Shown here: piece by piece, positions 48,927 through 58,560 of the stretch | Layout: every line of letters starts with the position of its first letter | Numbering within the stretch: position 1 is the first letter of the stretch | NCBI GenBank assembly: GCA_035999765.1 | Contig: CP108521.1 | Span: 9,672,001 to 9,736,000 of the forward strand | DNA: 64,000 nucleotides | Reading direction: 5' to 3' | From: Streptomyces sp. NBC_01231 | GTDB taxonomy: Bacteria > Actinomycetota > Actinomycetes > Streptomycetales > Streptomycetaceae | Position numbers and translations under genes: made by a program | Notes under the pieces: generated by a model | What the model was told of the DNA's origin: nothing | What the model saw: the letters and a program-made list of their open reading frames with translations, nothing else | Databases searched by the model: none

Positions 48927-49532
48927 GTGCGAATCGGACGTATGCGATCCGTGTTGGTCGCCACCACCGCTGTGGTGCTGCTCTCCGGTACCGGTGTCGT
49001 GCCGGCCGTCGCGCAGAGCCCGGCGTCCATACCCGCGCCCGCCGTCGCGGGCGACCTCATGCCCCTGACCAGTCTGTTCGCTGAGCGGCTGCTGCTGGCC
49101 GACAAGGTCGCCGCCGCCAAGTACGGCACCGACAAGCCGATCGACGACCCGGTGCGCGAAGAGCAGATCCTGGACGACGTCGCTGCGCGGGCGGTCGGGC
49201 TCGGCCTCGATCCGCAGGCCGCACAGGCCGTCTTCCGGGATCAGATCGAGGCGAACAAGTTGGTGCAGCGCGGGCTGTACGCCCGCTGGGCCGCCCACCC
49301 GGAGCTGCGCCCGACCGAGCGGCCGGACTTGGTGAAGGAGGTCCGGCCCCAACTGGACCGCATCACGGCCGAGTTGCTCGCCGCCCTGAAGGACACCGCA
49401 CGACCGCGGACCTCACCGTCGTGCGAGCCGCGGCTGAAGGTCGCGGCGGTTCGAGCCGCCTACGGCCATAATCTGGACCGGCTGCATGTGAAGGGGCTAC
49501 TCCGGGCGCTCCCTTCGGTGTGCGGGGACTGA
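48927..49532 (+). CDS. Secreted chorismate mutase (AroQ gamma type)
   Basis: A 201-residue protein with a signal peptide (MRSVLVATTAVVLLSG, cleavage near VVPAVAQS). The mature helical domain carries the AroQ pattern LTSLFAERLLLADKVAAAKY, with basic residues, and PVREEQILDDVAARA and VFRDQIEANKLVQRGLYARW. Such enzymes convert chorismate to prephenate outside the cytoplasm. The two cysteines near the C-terminus (PSCEPRLK, SVCGD) probably form the disulfide seen in this class. The GTG at 48927 is favoured by GAAAGGA nine bases upstream; ATG 48942 is the alternative. Confidence 0.85.
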   Translation: MRIGRMRSVLVATTAVVLLSGTGVVPAVAQSPASIPAPAVAGDLMPLTSLFAERLLLADKVAAAKYGTDKPIDDPVREEQILDDVAARAVGLGLDPQAAQAVFRDQIEANKLVQRGLYARWAAHPELRPTERPDLVKEVRPQLDRITAELLAALKDTARPRTSPSCEPRLKVAAVRAAYGHNLDRLHVKGLLRALPSVCGD

Positions 49533-49800
49533 CTTCCCCCAGTCGGCTATCCGGTCCGCCCGGCGGATGGGGTCGGTGAATTCGCGCCCGCGACCGCGGG
49601 GACCCCGACGCGTCGCCAGCCCGAACCGACCTACTACGAGAGGGCGATGAGCCTTCAACGGCCGCGGTGGCTCTGGCGCCGGGCGCGCGCATCCTCAAGG
49701 TGACGCTCGACCTGTTCTCCGCCCGCGGCTTAACAATCTCCGCTGAGCACTTCAGCTGCTTGCGCATCTCTGCCGAGGTGCCAGCGGGCACCAGATCCCG

Positions 49801-49914
49801 GTGTCGCTCCTGGACCGCCTGATCAACGCCAGCCACCAAGTCATCATGGACGGTCCCAGCTACCGCCCCAACGAGCGACCGAAGGGACCCGCCGACAAGC
49901 CGTCGGCCACCTGA
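49801..49914 (+). pseudogene. IS21-family helper ATPase IstB, C-terminal fragment
   Basis: The 37 codons VSLLDRLINASHQVIMDGPS and YRPNERPKGPADK match the conserved end of actinomycete IstB proteins (LLDRL, SYRP). Nothing upstream in this frame continues the ATPase, so it is a tail-end relic. Confidence 0.6.
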
Positions 49915-50049
49915 CGCCCCGCCCAGTTGTCCGCGTTCCCTCCTGCGGCACAAACTCCCTCTCCCGCACCGGGTTTGACGTGCTGGCGGGAGGGGCGCCG
50001 GCCGAGGGCTACCTCCTGGTTGGGCACGGCGGACCAGGCCAGCCCGGGT

Positions 50050-50400
50050 CTACAGCCACCGCTTGGCTGCTTCGACACTGTCGCCACCGCTGGTGTTGAA
50101 CGCGATCGCAGCCTTCGGCGCATGCCGTCGGACCAGGTTCACGACCTGCTCGAAGAGCGGCAGAAGAGGTTCCGGTTTGCGGATTCCGCCACCGATGACG
50201 ACGACGTCCCAATCGCGCTCGGACAGTGCCGCGATCATCGCGGGCTCTGCTGACTCGTCCAGCGCAATCAGCGTCATGGATGCATTGATGGCATGGTCAC
50301 CGAAACGTGCTAGTTCCTGGTCGAGGGCCGCGCGGATCACGTCCCCGTCCATGCCAGGCACTGTGTTCGGATCGACTCCAAGAATGAGAACGGAGGGCAT
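50050..50400 (-). CDS. Hypothetical protein, conserved in actinomycetes
   Basis: A 116-residue alpha/beta protein beginning MPSVLILGVDPNTVPGMDGD, with VVVIGGGIRKPEPLLPLFEQ and IAFNTSGGDSVEAAKRW. The layout suggests a flavodoxin- or receiver-like Rossmann fold, but there is no catalytic motif. The frame is open up to 50490, but the ATG at 50400 gives a natural N-terminus. It stands alone among fragments. Confidence 0.6.
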   Translation of the reverse strand: MPSVLILGVDPNTVPGMDGDVIRAALDQELARFGDHAINASMTLIALDESAEPAMIAALSERDWDVVVIGGGIRKPEPLLPLFEQVVNLVRRHAPKAAIAFNTSGGDSVEAAKRWL

Positions 50401-50514
50401 GTCCGGGAAGACGATCAGCTGCGTTCGCTGGTTCCCGAGGCGCAACACTGCCGTCTGAGCACCGAGGCCGCTGCGAGGGCGGACGGCCACCTCGGGAATT
50501 ACGTGAAGTTAGCC

Positions 50515-51429
50515 CTGGGGAGTTACGTGATCGTCCACGGTTGCCGAGCAGAGGCAGCTCAGCCGCCATGAACAGGGCGTTGCTGTGACCCAGGCCGTGC
50601 CGGGTCCACTCCCCCGTACCCGCGACAGGGTCAGCTCCAGCCGCTCCAGGGCGCGGGCCACGGTGACATCGCCTGCGACGCCGATCTCGCCGCGCAGGAC
50701 GTCGGAGCTGGTGGAGAACTTCTGCAGGTAACCGATGTTGATGTCGTCCCGGGCCGCGGCCACCGCCTCGTATCACTGATGTGTCGTTCCGCGCGGCGCA
50801 GGATCTCGACCAGGGTGGAGGCGCTGTCATCCTCTCGTCGTAGTCGTCCTCGCCTTGTGCGCGCATGGCCGGGTAGCCGGCCATGATTTGCGACAGCCGC
50901 GATCCCCGCCCCGAGCGCAGCTCCGCCTCGGCATCCCGCAACGGGCGCAGGTAGGTGACCTTCAGCAGTTCACGCGCGGCACCGTCCAGGGTCGGCCCCT
51001 GCCCGTCGCAGCGAACGGTGTGCGTGGTCACCGAGACGCGGTGCGGACGCGGCAGGTCCATCAACTCCGCCTTGACGGTGACGTAGAGGGCGACGATGCC
51101 GTCATCGTCGGTGGTGAGCAGTTCCAGGAGGACCGCTTGTTCTTCCGTCGTCAGGCCCTTGAAACCACAGGTGATCTTGAAGCTGGTCACGCGCCGGCCG
51201 GTCCGACATGGAAATCGTCACGAGAGATGCGCTAGAAGTCAGCCGCCGTCGTCAGCAGGCAGAGCCGGATGGCATCGATGATTGCCGTCTTGCCGCTGTC
51301 GTTCTCGCCGACGATGACATTCGTGGCGGGACCGAACTCCAGACACAAGCTGGCGTCCGCGTCGCCGTCCTTCCCCGGCGTCGAACCGAAGATCCGGAAG
51401 TTCTCCGCGGACAGACATGCCAGGTACAA
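50515..51429 (-). pseudogene. OLD-family ATPase/nuclease, degraded
   Basis: The start MYLACLSAENFRIFG and the P-loop VIVGENDSGKTAIIDAIRL are intact. A TAG follows LLTTAADF, where a codon such as Tyr is expected. After a shift the frame continues with LTTEEQAVLLELLTTDDDG and LLKVTYLRPLRDAEAELRSG, then, in a third frame, RDDINIGYLQKFSTSSDVL and LGHSNALFMAAELPLLGN. The Walker B and TOPRIM nuclease parts are absent. OLD nucleases act in phage defence and recombination; this copy is dead. Confidence 0.75.
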
Positions 51430-52128
51430 CGACGCCCATTACCTTCCTTATAGAGCCCGGTTTAGGCTCGTGCCCTCTGAGGTCGGTATGACTCGTTGCC
51501 CCTGTCCTTGATGATCCGGGGCGCAGATCCCGTCGAGCGGTTTCCCTCGATCTGCCGTCCATCCGGGCACCGACCGCAACCCGTGTTCCAGACGAAGAGG
51601 ATGCCGAGCAGGCAGAGCCTCGACGTCGGCGGCATCGCCGGTGCGCTGCTCGTCCTCCCCACCATCACCGTCGCGGAGGACGCGAACGAGGGGGCTCGTC
51701 AGGTCCCCTGTCCGCTGCTGATGTCGCAGACTGCCCCGCGCCGCAGACGAGCGGCGAACCGACATCCGCCCTCACTCCTCATCGACCGCGCACCTACAGT
51801 GCGTCAGCTCTTGCTCAAAGATCCGCGGTAGACGGTCCGCCGATCGACGTCCAAAAGCAGCGGCGACGGCGGGTATGGAGAGCAAGCATGCGGGCGTGGG
51901 TGGGTCACTGACGGTGAAGTCAATCTCGCGGCCCTGGCGCGTCGCCAACGACGGGCTGGGCCATGGCGTTGTCCTCGGTTAGCGTTGGGCCCTGATACGG
52001 GATCCGACACGGTCGGCACTGCTGTGCGGGGCTTGTACTAGGGTGCTGCACTGGGCAGGTTGGGACATCAGCTGCCGGGGATCGCATCGGGGTCTGTGTC
52101 GAGGGGCGTTCGACCGTCGACACGGCGT
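51430..52128. other. 700-bp stretch without a supported gene
   Basis: Several ORFs of about 70-110 codons exist on both strands, but none has a recognisable domain, ribosome site or consistent third-position pattern. It probably consists of remnants. Confidence 0.5.
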
Positions 52129-52262
52129 TCAGTCCGCCGTCTGTGCCGGGCCTGCCGTCACTTTCCGCAGCAGTGGCCTGCTGCCGGCGATCGCGGCGAA
52201 CATGGTGAGTGCGCCGACGGCCAAGCAGAGCGCCAGTTGCACGCCACCGGAGGTGTGGCCGG
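52129..52262 (-). pseudogene. MFS transporter, C-terminal fragment
   Basis: The frame HTSGGVQLALCLAVGALTMF and IAGSRPLLRKVTAGPAQTAD ends at 52129. It has the appearance of the last helix and tail of an MFS efflux protein. It is cut at about 52262, where a TetR fragment starts on the other strand. Confidence 0.5.
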
Positions 52263-52449
52263 CGACCTGCGCGACGAACTCGATCCGGAGAGTGCGGCTT
52301 CGCTGTTGCAGGCCGTACTCAGCGGCTTGCAGGTGCAGTGGCTCCTCAATCCCCGGCTGGACGTCATCGAATCACTCGACCGCTTCATGTCGCTCATCTT
52401 CGGCCGGGACGGAGAGCGGGGCCGGGACGCACTGGAGGAGAGGCAGTAG
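52262..52449 (+). pseudogene. TetR-family regulator, C-terminal fragment
   Basis: DELDPESAASLLQAVLSGLQ followed by VQWLLNPRLDVIESLDRFM is the typical last helix pair of TetR ligand domains. The DNA-binding half is absent. Confidence 0.65.
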
Positions 52450-52670
52450 CGCTTTCCCGACCACAAGGCAGGGATGTCCGGGCCTCCGGTAACAGACATC
52501 ATCTCCGGCTCTCTCGCACCGCGCGTTCACTTACCCCCACGTCGGAGGTCATCGTGACCGACGCACACGGGCGTCACCGCGCCGCACCTCGACCGGAGCG
52601 ACTACGGAATCGGTCAAGCAGTCCGCTGATCGGCGGCACTACGGCCGCCGTCGCGCCGGCCAGCCAAGCG

Positions 52671-52800
52671 GAGAACGTGACATTCAACGTCTACCGCGGT
52701 GCCGCCAAGCCCAACTCCGTACCCCTCACCACGTCGACCAACTACGTCGACGCCGGCGCCGCCGAGTGGCCGACTACACACGGACCGCACGCATCGTTGG
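52671..52800 (+). pseudogene. Possible fragment of a rhamnogalacturonan lyase-like extracellular protein
   Basis: The segment NVTFNVYRGAAKPNSVPLTT followed by STNYVDAG resembles the fibronectin-like start of family 11 polysaccharide lyases of Streptomyces. It is too short for firm assignment. Confidence 0.35.
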
Positions 52801-52812
52801 CCGCCCGTGCCG

Positions 52813-53424
52813 TTAACGCTGCATGCTATTGGCCCACCCCTGAAGGGCCCCGTAGTAAGCCATGGTGAGGCGACTGAGCGCCGTCTCCTCGGCCAGTCCG
52901 GTGTTGATCAAGTCCAGAACCTCGCGAGGATCGAACATCATGTTGCACAGGAACAGTGCGTGAGCGAAATGCTCCTCGGGGATTCCTAAGTGCCGCATTA
53001 CACCGCGAATGGGTCGCTCCCAGGCGTCCCTGGCCGGGGTGAGGATGTCGTCGACTTCGCTGAGCCGGGTGAGGAACCCCGTGCGCGATCGGATCTGGAC
53101 AAGTGCAGGTCCGTAGACACGCAGCAGGCGAGTCCATTGCGCCACGACGTCCTCAAACAGGGCCGTACCTGTCTTGAGAGAGCCGTGGCTGTAGTCCCGG
53201 AGCTGGACAGTGACGTCGTGCAGGTAAGCGTTGAGTAGATCGTCGAGTGAGGGGAAGTACCGGTAGGCCGTGGCGACCGACAGCCCGGCCCGCTCGGCGA
53301 TGACAGGCATGGCCACCGTCCGAGGTTCGGCCCTGAGAACGTCTCCCGCGCTGTCCAGAAGTTTGCTGCGATTGCGGAGCGCGTCCCGGCGTGGTCCGCG
53401 GCCAGTCTCTCGGCCCCTGGGCAT
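52813..53424 (-). CDS. TetR-family transcriptional regulator
   Basis: About 203 residues. The N-terminal helix-turn-helix reads ALRNRSKLLDSAGDVLRAE, then MPVIAERAGLSVATAYRYFP. The C-terminal ligand domain is helical, with TRLLRVYGPALVQIRSRTG. The intact gene is flanked by remnants. It points away from the ABC transporter operon at 54.3 kb, and the RraA-like remnant lies between; it may regulate that operon, but no operator is evident. The start may be 53448 or 53424. Confidence 0.82.
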   Translation of the reverse strand: MPRGRETGRGPRRDALRNRSKLLDSAGDVLRAEPRTVAMPVIAERAGLSVATAYRYFPSLDDLLNAYLHDVTVQLRDYSHGSLKTGTALFEDVVAQWTRLLRVYGPALVQIRSRTGFLTRLSEVDDILTPARDAWERPIRGVMRHLGIPEEHFAHALFLCNMMFDPREVLDLINTGLAEETALSRLTMAYYGALQGWANSMQR

Positions 53425-53814
53425 GGTCGTGGTTTTCCTCCTCGGCACGACAGAACAGATACTTCATTCTTACTACGAGAGCAAGCTATCCCGCCCCCAT
53501 CAGGCGTCCCAGCGGGTCGGCTCGATCATTTCAAGCAGGTAACTAGGAGGCACAGCACGACGCCGAGGTCTTGACGCGGGCTAGCGCAGCTCCGATCCTT
53601 TCATGAACCGAGAGTATTTTCGCAGTTTCTTGCCGCTTCAGGGAAGGCTCACACACGCCACTCCTCTCCCGCGAGGCGCGGCTCGTCCTTCTGCCCCGAA
53701 CCGCGTCATCCCTTGTCCCACCAGGAGCTTCGGATGTTCATCAATGCCGCTTCGTCGCCGCGCGATGGGCGGCAACGCGTGGCGTGGGCACGGGGCTCAG
53801 AGTCCTTGCCCGCA

Positions 53815-54229
53815 GCGGGGACAGCCCGCCCCCCCACCACGCCGGGGCGGAGTTGGCACTCGTCGAGACGTACTGGTCATCAGAAGTCCCAGTGGGAATG
53901 GTCGCTCCGTACCCGGCGATCTACCTGCCGCGGTCTGCCTCCGGCCGGGCGTGGCGGCGGGCGTCGTCGCCGATGCGTCGGGCAGCGCAGGGACCATTAC
54001 CGAGACTCGGTCTGCCGCAGTGGACGAATGTCGGAACGTCGGCTGGCCCCCGCGGTAACGGGCCCATCGGAGCGGCGTTGCCTGCGACGGTCTCGTGGAC
54101 ACACCAGGAGACGTGGTCGCCGACAGCGACGACGTGGCGGCGGTGCCGCAAGTGCACCTCACGTCGGCTGGACCGACTGACGCGGATCAACAGTTCCATG
54201 CCCAGCTCCGCACCCGTATCCGGGCGTGA
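53815..54229 (+). pseudogene. RraA-family (dimethylmenaquinone methyltransferase-like) remnant
   Basis: Pieces in shifting frames recall RraA-fold proteins: DSPPPHHAGAELALVE (like DNLPVHHA), then RRDVLVIRSPSGNG, VAAGVVADASGSAGTITETR (like GVAGVVVDGAVRD), and DTPGDVVADSDDVAAVPQVH (like HPGDVVVADDDGVVVVPR), ending at 54229. Each match is partial, so the call is tentative. RraA-fold proteins are often aldolases in catabolic clusters. Confidence 0.45.
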
Positions 54230-54312
54230 GCCCACGCCCTGGGCGGCTGGCCGACCGACCCCTCATCGCCTTTCGTCACGTCCCCGCACGTCACCATCCC
54301 GTGGAGAACACC

Positions 54313-55179
54313 ATGAAGAGAGCCGCCATCCTCGGCGCGGTCTGTATGGCCGTCACTCTCACCGTCTCGGCCTGTGGGGCCGGCGCGTCCGCCCCGCACA
54401 CTGACTCTGACAACCCGCTGTACGGCAAGCTCCCGAAGAGCGTCCAGGACTCCGGCACCCTCAAGATCGGCGGAAGCGCCACAGTCGCTCCCTATCTCTA
54501 CAAGGACGGCACCAATGTCGTTGGGTTCGAGAAGGACTTGATGGACGTCATCGGCAAGACGCTCGGTGTCAAGATCAAGTTCACCGACACGGGCTTCCCC
54601 GCGCTCGTCCCGGGACTCCAGTCGCGGAAGATCGACGTCGCCATGGGTGACTTCACCGACACCAAGGAGCGGCAGCAGGCGGTGGCGTTCGTCGACTACA
54701 CCACGTCGTACCAAACCCTGTTCGTGCAGAAGGGGAACCCGAAGACGCTCAGCTCCACCGACGACCTGTGCGGCGCTTCAGTCGCCGCCGCGGTGGGCAG
54801 CCTGTCGGCCAAGCTCGCCGAGGGGCAGAACACCACCTGCGAGAAGGCAGGCAAGCGCGGGATGCAGGTGCTCCAGATGGAAGACGGGCCGGCGGCCCTG
54901 ATGCAGGTGCGCACCAAGCGAGCCGACGCGATGGTCATCGACTACGTGATCGGCAGCCACGTGGCCAAGACCAGCGGGTCCGGCGAAGTGGTCGGTGAGC
55001 CGTTCTACGAGCAGTTCCACGGCGCCGCAGTGCGCAAGGAAAACAGCCAGCTGCGTGACGCGCTCGTCGCAGCCTTCGACAAGATCATCAAGAACGGCAG
55101 TTACGGCAAGATCCTCGAGAAGTGGGACATGCAGAAGCTGGCGATGTCCGCCCCGAGCGTGAACGCGGCGAAGTCATGA
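54313..55179 (+). CDS. Amino-acid-type ABC transporter substrate-binding lipoprotein
   Basis: A 288-residue family 3 solute-binding protein. The signal peptide ends in a lipobox with Cys21 (LTVSACGAG). The mature part has [35 protein letters not shown], and [20 protein letters not shown] with the conserved ligand-binding Asp. It starts a three-gene transporter operon, and the permease start overlaps its stop. The ligand is probably an amino acid or related small cation, not further defined. GGAGAA precedes the ATG at 54313. Confidence 0.88.
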   Translation: MKRAAILGAVCMAVTLTVSACGAGASAPHTDSDNPLYGKLPKSVQDSGTLKIGGSATVAPYLYKDGTNVVGFEKDLMDVIGKTLGVKIKFTDTGFPALVPGLQSRKIDVAMGDFTDTKERQQAVAFVDYTTSYQTLFVQKGNPKTLSSTDDLCGASVAAAVGSLSAKLAEGQNTTCEKAGKRGMQVLQMEDGPAALMQVRTKRADAMVIDYVIGSHVAKTSGSGEVVGEPFYEQFHGAAVRKENSQLRDALVAAFDKIIKNGSYGKILEKWDMQKLAMSAPSVNAAKS

Positions 55180-56069
55180 CCACCCCCTTTCCCACGAAAG
55201 CTCCGTCCGGCATCGACGAACTCGCCACCCTGCGGATCGCGCCGGTCCGCAGGCCGTGGCAATGGGGCGTGACCGGAGTCGTGCTCGTGCTGCTCGCCCT
55301 GCTGCTGGCCTCGGTTGCGGTGAACCCGAACATGGGCTGGCCGGTCGTCGGCAGGTACCTCTTCAGTGCCGAGGTCCTGCACGGCATCGGCTGGACCGTG
55401 CTGCTCACAGTCCTCTGCATGGTGCTCGCAACCGTCCTCGGCATCGTGATCGCGGTCATGCGCACCGCGAACAACCGGGTGCTGTCCGCGGCGGCCTCGC
55501 TCTACCTGTGGTTCTTCCGCGGCACTCCGCTGCTGGTGCAGCTGATCTTCTGGTTCAACCTGGCCCTGGTCTTCCCGCTCCTGGGACCCGCCGTCTTCTT
55601 CGGCGAGAGCGCCGGCGGCCTCGACACCAACCACGTGATCAACTGGTTTGTGGCGGCGCTCCTCGGCTTCGGGCTCCACGAGGCCGCGTACATGTCCGAG
55701 ATCGTACGGGGTGGCTTCCTCGCCGTTGGCCGGGGCCAGACCGAGGCCGCCGAATCGCTCGGCATGACCGGGAGCCAGACTCTGCGAAGGGTGCTGCTCC
55801 CACAGGCCCTCCGAGTCATCGTGCCGCCGTCCATGAACCAGTTCGTCAACTTGTTCAAAGCCACCTCACTGGTCGCCTTCATCTCCGGCCAGGACCTGCT
55901 CTCCTCCGTCCAGCACATCTACGCCAACAACTACCAGGTCATCCCCCTGCTGCTCGTGGCGAGCCTCTGGTATCTGGTGCTGGTGTCGCTGGCCACTCTG
56001 GGTCAGCACTTCCTGGAGCGACGGCTCAACCAGGGCTATGGGCACACAACCGCGAAGGGAGCCAAGTGA
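55176..56069 (+). CDS. Amino-acid-type ABC transporter permease
   Basis: A 297-residue HisM/GlnP-type permease with about five helices; the N-terminal 30 residues are cytoplasmic. Family motifs are [15 protein letters not shown] and the EAA loop [20 protein letters not shown] followed by [19 protein letters not shown] overlap with the binding protein and TGATG overlap with the ATPase show tight coupling. Confidence 0.9.
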   Translation: MTTPFPTKAPSGIDELATLRIAPVRRPWQWGVTGVVLVLLALLLASVAVNPNMGWPVVGRYLFSAEVLHGIGWTVLLTVLCMVLATVLGIVIAVMRTANNRVLSAAASLYLWFFRGTPLLVQLIFWFNLALVFPLLGPAVFFGESAGGLDTNHVINWFVAALLGFGLHEAAYMSEIVRGGFLAVGRGQTEAAESLGMTGSQTLRRVLLPQALRVIVPPSMNQFVNLFKATSLVAFISGQDLLSSVQHIYANNYQVIPLLLVASLWYLVLVSLATLGQHFLERRLNQGYGHTTAKGAK

Positions 56070-56830
56070 TGGCGGCCATGGTGCAGGCCCGTGGGCTCAG
56101 TAAGTCGTTCGGGCCGCTGACCGTCCTCGACGGACTCGATTTCGACGTCGAACGAGGCGAGGTCGTGTGCCTGCTCGGCCCCTCCGGGTCGGGCAAGAGC
56201 ACGCTTCTGCGGTGCGTGAACCGCCTGGAGCGCCCCGACGCCGGCGTGATCAGCGTGGACGGGGAGATCATCGGCTTCCGCCGCTCGGGAGACCAGCTCC
56301 ACGAACTGCGCGGCAAGGAACTGGCACGGCAGCGCAGCCACATCGGCATGGTGTTCCAGAATTTCAACCTGTTCCCGCACCGGACGATCCTGGACAACGT
56401 CCTGGAAGGCGCGTGCGTGGTCAAGAAAGAGCCGCGCGAGATGGCACGGGAACACGCACGCCGGCTACTCGACCGTGTCGGCCTGGCGGGCAAGGTCGGC
56501 TCGTACCCCAATCAGCTGTCCGGCGGCCAGCAGCAGCGGGTCGCCATCGCCCGCGCCCTCGCTATGCGTCCCACAGTGATGCTCTTCGACGAGCCCACCT
56601 CCGCTCTCGATCCGGAACTGGTCGGCGAAGTACTTGCTGTCATGAAGGACCTTGCCCGCGACGGCATGACGATGATCGTGGTCACCCACGAGATCGGATT
56701 CGCCCGTGAGGTCGCCGACCGGGTCATCTTCATGGACGGCGGCGTGGTCGTCGAGCAAGGCCCTCCACACGAGGTGATCGACCGACCCAGGGCCGAGCGC
56801 ACTCGCAGCTTCCTCGCACGCGTCGCCTGA
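56069..56830 (+). CDS. Amino-acid-type ABC transporter ATP-binding protein
   Basis: A 253-residue GlnQ/HisP-type ATPase: Walker [11 protein letters not shown]-loop [12 protein letters not shown], signature [15 protein letters not shown], Walker [15 protein letters not shown] and switch His in [16 protein letters not shown]. The ATG at 56069 overlaps the permease stop. It completes a polar amino acid importer; the aminotransferase gene follows after 83 bases. Confidence 0.93.
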   Translation: MAAMVQARGLSKSFGPLTVLDGLDFDVERGEVVCLLGPSGSGKSTLLRCVNRLERPDAGVISVDGEIIGFRRSGDQLHELRGKELARQRSHIGMVFQNFNLFPHRTILDNVLEGACVVKKEPREMAREHARRLLDRVGLAGKVGSYPNQLSGGQQQRVAIARALAMRPTVMLFDEPTSALDPELVGEVLAVMKDLARDGMTMIVVTHEIGFAREVADRVIFMDGGVVVEQGPPHEVIDRPRAERTRSFLARVA

Positions 56831-56913
56831 CGGCGAACTTCCCTCCGGCCTCACCGTCACGACGGACACCCACAACACCTAATCCGCTGCTCAGCAGCGA
56901 TCTGGAGATCTCC

Positions 56914-58206
56914 GTGCCTCTCATCGCCCACGACGCCACCCCCTTCACGCCGAAGACCATGCAGTTCGTCCGCGGACAGTTCGCATACCTCGAGCGTGAT
57001 CCGCACGGCGCCCGGCGGCTCTTCTTCGAGAACTCCGGCGGTTCACTGCGGCTCCGGAAGGCGTCCGAGCGCGCGCTGGAGATCTCCCACTACCCCGACG
57101 GCTCCTCGCGCCCCCACAAGGTGGCCCGGGAACTCGCCGGCCTCCGGGACCAGGGCGAGGCCGACCTGCTGGCCTTCTTCGGAGGAGACTCCTCGGGGGC
57201 GCTCTTGCCCACCGCGACCGCCTCGCAGGCCATGTTCGCCGTGATTCGAGCCGTCGCCGAAAATGTCTCCGGCACCAACATCGTGACCACAGCCATCGAG
57301 CACCCGTCGTCGTATGACGCCTGCGCCCGCTACGCACATCGCACAGGCCGAGAGCTGCGCGTCGCCCAGCCCGACCGAACGACCGGCGGAGTCGACCCGT
57401 CAGCGATCGCCGATCTTGTCGACTCGGGTACCTCCCTGGTCTCAGTCATCGCCACGTCGAACATCAGCGGCGCCATCACGGACATCCCCGCTGTGGTCAG
57501 GGCTGCTCGCGAGAAGAACCCGGACGTTTACATGATCGTAGACGCGGTGCAGTACGCCCCGCACGGTGTCATCGACGCCAGGGCGTGGGGGGTCGACGCC
57601 GTCAACATCGCGCCGTACAAGATGTTCGGAGACCGTGGACACGCATTCACATACCTGTCGAATCGGCTCGCGCAGCTGGACCATGACAGGGTCGCCGGAA
57701 CGGGCAACGACACCTGGGCCATAGGCAGCGACGCCCCCGCGGTCTTCGCAGGCTTCTCTGCGATCATGGACTATCTCGTCGCGGTTGGAGGGACCGGCGC
57801 GGGCACGGACCGCCGCGAGGGGATAGTAGCCGGGATGCGCGCCATCCAGGGCCATGAGCAGGCCATCCTGCATACCCTCATCGAAGGGACTGCACAGCAG
57901 ACCGGGCTGCGGGACATGCCCGGAGTCCATGTGCACTTCGCTGATCAGGCCGCGGCCTCGCCACGGGACCTGATCGTGCCATTGACTTTCGACCACCAGT
58001 CGTGCGCCGATGCCGTCCGCGCCTACGAGGAACTCGGCGTCATCGTGTACGAACGTGTGGCGACCAGCTATTACTCCGAACGCATCCTGCGCTCGCTCGG
58101 CCTCGAAGAGGTGGTGCGCGTGTCGCCGCTGCACTGCCACACACTTGAGGAAGCCGAGCAGTTCCTGGCCGCCACCGAGAAGATCGCGCAGCACGCGACC
58201 GGGTGA
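56914..58206 (+). CDS. Class V aminotransferase / cysteine desulfurase-like PLP enzyme
   Basis: A 430-residue PLP enzyme of fold type I. TIEHPSSYD-like sequence TAIEHPSSYDACARYA, the cofactor Asp in YMIVDAVQYAPHG and the Schiff-base lysine in NIAPYKMFGDRG are visible. It resembles CsdA/isopenicillin-epimerase-like proteins of unknown substrate. It starts at a GTG. Following the amino acid importer on the same strand, it probably acts on the imported compound. Neither a sulfur-acceptor partner nor an active-site cysteine loop is obvious, so a catabolic lyase or transaminase role is as likely as desulfuration. Confidence 0.8.
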   Translation: MPLIAHDATPFTPKTMQFVRGQFAYLERDPHGARRLFFENSGGSLRLRKASERALEISHYPDGSSRPHKVARELAGLRDQGEADLLAFFGGDSSGALLPTATASQAMFAVIRAVAENVSGTNIVTTAIEHPSSYDACARYAHRTGRELRVAQPDRTTGGVDPSAIADLVDSGTSLVSVIATSNISGAITDIPAVVRAAREKNPDVYMIVDAVQYAPHGVIDARAWGVDAVNIAPYKMFGDRGHAFTYLSNRLAQLDHDRVAGTGNDTWAIGSDAPAVFAGFSAIMDYLVAVGGTGAGTDRREGIVAGMRAIQGHEQAILHTLIEGTAQQTGLRDMPGVHVHFADQAAASPRDLIVPLTFDHQSCADAVRAYEELGVIVYERVATSYYSERILRSLGLEEVVRVSPLHCHTLEEAEQFLAATEKIAQHATG

Positions 58207-58560
58207 CTGTCATTGCATACCTGAGGCTGCCATAACACCGGTGGTGGCCGCTTCGCCCGGCGCTCGGAGCATCAGCAGGGAGCTGCCGGTAAGAGCCGTG
58301 GACCCGGTCAGGCCCCGCACCCGGGGGCCACGCGGCGCTGGCCGCGATGCACCACGCGTCGACGCACAGTCTCGATAACTGCCGGGCGACCTTGCGCTCC
58401 GCCCAGAGATGCCTGGGGTCACTCAGCGTAGCTACGCAAAAAAAGCTGCTCCCTTGAACACCACACAACCGTGGACCGGGCTGCCTCCCAAACTCGTGAA
58501 CAGGCGAGGCTCCGGAGACCTGCCAGGGCGGTGCCTCAGGGCGACAAACAATGTTACTAA
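58207..58560. other. Intergenic stretch without a gene
   Basis: About 350 bases with no credible ORF. It has an AT-rich end (ACAAACAATGTTACTAATTGACC) just before the phosphatase start, a likely promoter region, and an A-run at about 58437-58443. Confidence 0.5.
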
